Source: Gorillibacterium timonense (GTDB lineage Bacteria > Bacillota > Bacilli > Paenibacillales > NBRC-103111). From it: DNA of 64,000 nucleotides. Below are positions 61,469-64,000 of the stretch, piece by piece (positions within the stretch are counted from its first letter, which is position 1; each line of letters begins with the position of its first letter). The stretch covers positions 124,001-188,000 of the forward strand of contig NZ_LN881723.1 of NCBI RefSeq assembly GCF_001457415.1. Direction: 5' to 3'. Made by a program: the position numbers and the translations under genes. The notes beneath the pieces are model-generated. The model did no database searches and had not been told where the DNA came from. It worked only from the letters and a program-made list of their open reading frames with translations.

Positions 61469-61497
61469 TGGTGCTCTCCCGACTGAGCTAACAGATC
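61425..61497 (-). tRNA. tRNA-Val (anticodon GAC)
   Basis: 73 nt. Acceptor stem GATCTGT / ACAGATC, D arm GCTC / GAGC, anticodon arm CCATC-TTGACAG-GGTGG with anticodon GAC, T arm AGTGG / CCACT, discriminator A; CCA not encoded. The 3' half is supplied by the element. Confidence 0.95.
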
Positions 61498-61551
61498 ATG
61501 TGACGGGTTATTCATCTTGTTTACCGCTTATCTTCGGCGGCGACAAAAAAT

Positions 61552-61580
61552 ATAATATCAGCTTGGCTAGAAGAAGTCAA
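61552..61580 (-). promoter_or_regulatory. Promoter of the tRNA-Val gene
   Basis: On the minus strand TTGACT (61580-61575), 17-base spacer, TATTAT (61557-61552), about 50 bases before the tRNA. Confidence 0.7.
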
Positions 61581-61608
61581 CCTTTTGTTTTAAGATTATT
61601 TTGAGGCC

Positions 61609-61830
61609 CTATCCACGGATCAAAAAATGACATAGCCGCCGCAAATAGTAAGCCTCCCGGCAACTCCCGTCCATGCATCGGACGACTACAGAGTCGGCAG
61701 TAAATCGTTGGATGGTTCCGGACGATTCCACGCATTCCCCGTTGCGGTAAACGGCAACCCGTTGACGGAAGAAGATCGCGTTATCAAATTCCACGTCATG
61801 CAGCAAGGTGTGGGGAAGGTTGGTAGACAA
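61609..61830 (-). CDS. Small hypothetical protein
   Basis: 73 residues from TTG 61830 behind GAGGTGAAT. Beta-rich (AIFFRQRVAVYRNGECVESS, SVVVRCMDGSCREAYYLRRL). Three cysteines, no membrane helix. It could be a small RNA- or nucleotide-binding barrel. Not recognised. Confidence 0.55.
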   Translation of the reverse strand: MSTNLPHTLLHDVEFDNAIFFRQRVAVYRNGECVESSGTIQRFTADSVVVRCMDGSCREAYYLRRLCHFLIRG

Positions 61831-61971
61831 GAAGATTCACCTCATTCATCGGGTAAGTCCAGATATTCGACAAAGACGAGGCAAATTCCTGCTTCTTAGC
61901 GGGAATAACGAAATGCTATAATCGGGTAGATATTCGCATCGAATCATCCTTACCTGAACCGGAGGTATCTC

Positions 61972-62454
61972 TTGAGTCCATCACGTAAACGCAGAAAACG
62001 CCGCCCAAGCAAGAAGGATCGGTTGCTATCTTTGCTTGCTGTCTTGCTCATCGCCCTCCTTCTCTTCTTCTATCTGAAGCAGGAATATCCAAATGGTTGG
62101 CCTTCACCTTGGAACACCCCTGAGCCGACCGCCGTCGTCCAAATCGAATTCCCGTCGGACCGCTACCCGAAGACGGCGAAGCATATTCAGGATGCCATCG
62201 CTTCTGGTGAATCGGCCACCTGCACCATCGACCGGGACGGCGCGGAAGAAAATCGCTCGGAGTCGCTGCGCGGCATCCCGACGAAAAAAGGCTACGACCG
62301 CGACGAATGGCCGATGGCCATGTGCGAAGAAGGAGGCAAAGGTGCCGATATCGCCTATATCCCTCCTGCCGACAACCGGGGGGCCGGAAGCTGGATCGGC
62401 AATCAATTGGATGCTTACCCGGATGGAACGGTTGTCGAGATCATCATCCCTTAA
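61972..62454 (+). CDS. Membrane-anchored NucA/NucB-type deoxyribonuclease
   Basis: 160 residues from TTG 61972 with GGAGG six bases upstream. A basic N-terminus and one membrane helix (about 18-35) are followed by a NucA/NucB domain: [36 protein letters not shown] and [20 protein letters not shown], with the catalytic RDEWP. Family members cleave DNA in competence (NucA) or outside the sporulating cell (NucB). This one looks anchored, like NucA. Confidence 0.9.
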   Translation: MSPSRKRRKRRPSKKDRLLSLLAVLLIALLLFFYLKQEYPNGWPSPWNTPEPTAVVQIEFPSDRYPKTAKHIQDAIASGESATCTIDRDGAEENRSESLRGIPTKKGYDRDEWPMAMCEEGGKGADIAYIPPADNRGAGSWIGNQLDAYPDGTVVEIIIP

Positions 62455-62777
62455 CCCGAAGCGGGAGGCTGTCCGTCGCCATTGGTACCGGACCCTCCTC
62501 CTCCGTTCCGGGGCTTGTTGAACGCCGCTTCGAACAACCCCGTTGCCGAGAGTCCGGACAAGGCTCCCGCCCAAAGCCGCAACACCAGCGTGAGGTCTGT
62601 AAATGGATAGGCTACCGCGCCGATGAGCATCCCGAGAAAGACTCCAATGAGCGGGATTCGTTTCTTCGGAAGGGGAAACGAGATCTTAACCAATTGGACC
62701 GCCGCCATCACAAACACGGACAGCATGGACGAAAAAGCCAGCATTCTCGTGAGCATGTCCTGATCCATACAGCTCAT
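62451..62777 (-). CDS. Holin-like membrane protein
   Basis: 108 residues from ATG 62777 with GGAGG five bases upstream (ATG 62768 possible). Three hydrophobic segments (about 12-30, 41-57, 65-82) with [20 protein letters not shown] and [17 protein letters not shown], typical for r1t/A118-like phage holins, and a Gly/Pro/Asn-rich tail. It converges on the nuclease gene with a four-base overlap. No endolysin is near, and it lies outside the att sites. Confidence 0.75.
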   Translation of the reverse strand: MSCMDQDMLTRMLAFSSMLSVFVMAAVQLVKISFPLPKKRIPLIGVFLGMLIGAVAYPFTDLTLVLRLWAGALSGLSATGLFEAAFNKPRNGGGGSGTNGDGQPPASG

Positions 62778-62963
62778 CACTTCCTCCTGCTAGAGTCACA
62801 GGAACGGGTACTTTGGCAGAATTCGGAGTGGCCTTTTGCTGCCTCTCCTTGTGAAATTCCGAATTGAGAAACCCGTCCGTCCCTATACTCTATGCAGGAT
62901 AAGCTCTTTCAAGCTCTCGCTCCCCGCCCTTTTTCATTCCGATACGGAATTCACCGCCTCTTC

Positions 62964-63800
62964 CTATTCATTCCGCTCTTCTTGCTCCTTCAGCCAGCCT
63001 AAAGTCAACCGGATGGCCTCCTCCAATGCCGCAGTGGTTCCTTGAAAAGGATGTACCGCTCCGAAGGTGTGATTGCCTCCCGGCACCTGCAGCCAAGGAA
63101 TATCCGGTCGAAGCTGCGTCAAGGCCGCTGAACCCTTTCGCAAGCGCTCGCCGTCATCCTTTCCCTGAATCAACACAGCGGGAGGCTGGAGTTCACTGAT
63201 TCGGCCCAGAATGTTGAACCGTTCGGCGTTAGCCTCCAAATCATCAAGGATCTCCCGGTTGAGCGGCATTTGCTGTTTGGTACGCCCGTTCAAGATGTAG
63301 GTCCTTCCCCGCTCCTTCATCTCCGCCTTTTCCTTGTCCGAGAAGAGATCGACATTCGTCACTCCATTCCAGCTCACAACGCCCGCAATTTCATCAGGAT
63401 GATCGAGAGCGTAGATTAAGCAATCGCCCGCCCCACGGCTGTGTCCGAGCAGGTAGACCGATAATCCACCTGTATCACCTAACGGTGTTTCCCCACGGCG
63501 AATAGCCCCGATGAGCACGGACAGATCCTCCTGCTCGCGCGAGTAGGTGTTCCCAGCGAATTTTTCCAATTCCGTGAATTCGAGCAGGTCTTCTCCTATG
63601 CCGTTGTGGGTAAAATTAAAAGTAATCACATGATAACGCTCCGAGAGCTTCTGCCCTATGTACGGGAAGAATCCCCAATCCTTAAAGCCCTTATAGCCGT
63701 GGCAAACGACAAGGATTCCCTTCGTCTCTCTTCGACTTGGATAAACGGTTCCGCGTAAGATCCGGTTCGGCGTAAGTTTATACTCAAAAGGTACTCCCAT
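62964..63800 (-). CDS. Alpha/beta-hydrolase
   Basis: 278 residues with GAGGAGGG before ATG 63800. Nucleophile elbow GHSRGAG (Ser about 121), VVCHGYKGFKDWGFFPYIG near residue 31 (oxyanion region), late Asp (IQGKDD) and catalytic His in GGNHTFGAVH. It is a cytosolic dienelactone-hydrolase/esterase-like enzyme; substrate unknown. Confidence 0.87.
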   Translation of the reverse strand: MGVPFEYKLTPNRILRGTVYPSRRETKGILVVCHGYKGFKDWGFFPYIGQKLSERYHVITFNFTHNGIGEDLLEFTELEKFAGNTYSREQEDLSVLIGAIRRGETPLGDTGGLSVYLLGHSRGAGDCLIYALDHPDEIAGVVSWNGVTNVDLFSDKEKAEMKERGRTYILNGRTKQQMPLNREILDDLEANAERFNILGRISELQPPAVLIQGKDDGERLRKGSAALTQLRPDIPWLQVPGGNHTFGAVHPFQGTTAALEEAIRLTLGWLKEQEERNE

Positions 63801-63927
63801 GGTTATCCCTCCTCAAGATGCGTTAATCAAAAGTATAAGGCTCGACTCATTCGGATTCAACTTGCGAACGAATCGATGCAACCTTTTCCAAGAGATGCCC
63901 GTCTGAGGGGGTGGAGGTGCTTGCGAC

Positions 63928-64000
63928 ATGAAGACAAAAAGGAAATGGATTTCAGCTGCGGTCGTACTGCCCGTGTTGTTGTGGGGCTCCGTGGCTATGG
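63928..64000 (+). CDS. Start of a secreted or membrane protein (cut by window edge)
   Basis: 24 codons. A basic start (KTKRKWIS) and a hydrophobic run (AAVVLPVLLWGSVAM) form a signal peptide or first membrane helix. GTGGAGGTG lies about ten bases upstream of the ATG. Too short to name. Confidence 0.55.
   Translation, partial: MKTKRKWISAAVVLPVLLWGSVAM

Overview
This window is chromosomal DNA of a Gram-positive, endospore-forming Firmicute, most likely Paenibacillus or a close relative. The evidence is a biosynthetic arginine decarboxylase of the Bacillus SpeA type, CcdC, a ccpA start, a GlcNAc-type PTS gene, an S-layer-homology protein, and strong GGAGG ribosome binding sites with frequent TTG and GTG starts. 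The genus is an inference from protein similarity. No rRNA or CRISPR array was seen.

Layout. 1-13 kb: the start of ccpA, a vanZ-like gene, a PTS operon (nagE-type IICBA, ptsI, vanZ), a DJ-1/PfpI protein, a five-copy repeat protein, an aroK-aroA-CoA-binding operon with an atypical EPSP synthase, and gluconate metabolism (gntK, gnd). 13-26 kb: an ABC exporter with its TetR regulator, speA, an oxidoreductase, a YhgE/Pip protein divergent from a LysR regulator, and a second ABC transporter beside a LytTR protein fused to a degenerate ABC domain. 26-40 kb: small conserved genes, a polyprenyl-type glycosyltransferase trio, an autoregulated Xre/membrane-protein pair, a 1041-residue hybrid sensor kinase with two kinase modules, and an S-layer/transglutaminase protein. 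40.1-41.3 kb holds gene remnants.

41,493-61,468 is an integrated phage-like element of about 20 kb inserted in the 3' half of a tRNA-Val(GAC) gene. A 44-bp identical duplication marks its ends, and the tyrosine integrase lies next to the intact tRNA. The element has a lambda-like switch (repressor, three operators, Cro-like protein, antirepressor), early and late regulators, a tail-chaperone gene with an intact -1 frameshift signal, and a frameshift-broken tape measure gene. No terminase, portal or capsid genes were found. Its left arm carries genes of unknown function, a type I toxin-antitoxin pair (30-residue membrane toxin and antisense RNA) and, most strikingly, about 1 kb packed with some two dozen short hairpins that share one architecture but not one sequence. 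That stretch is my best candidate for an undescribed system: a large structured RNA, or a DNA-hairpin array, in a prophage next to a tRNA. The setting recalls GOLLD and ROOL RNAs, but I cannot show it belongs to either.

61.5-64 kb returns to host sequence: the tRNA promoter, a NucA/NucB-type nuclease facing a holin-like gene, an alpha/beta hydrolase and the start of a secreted protein.
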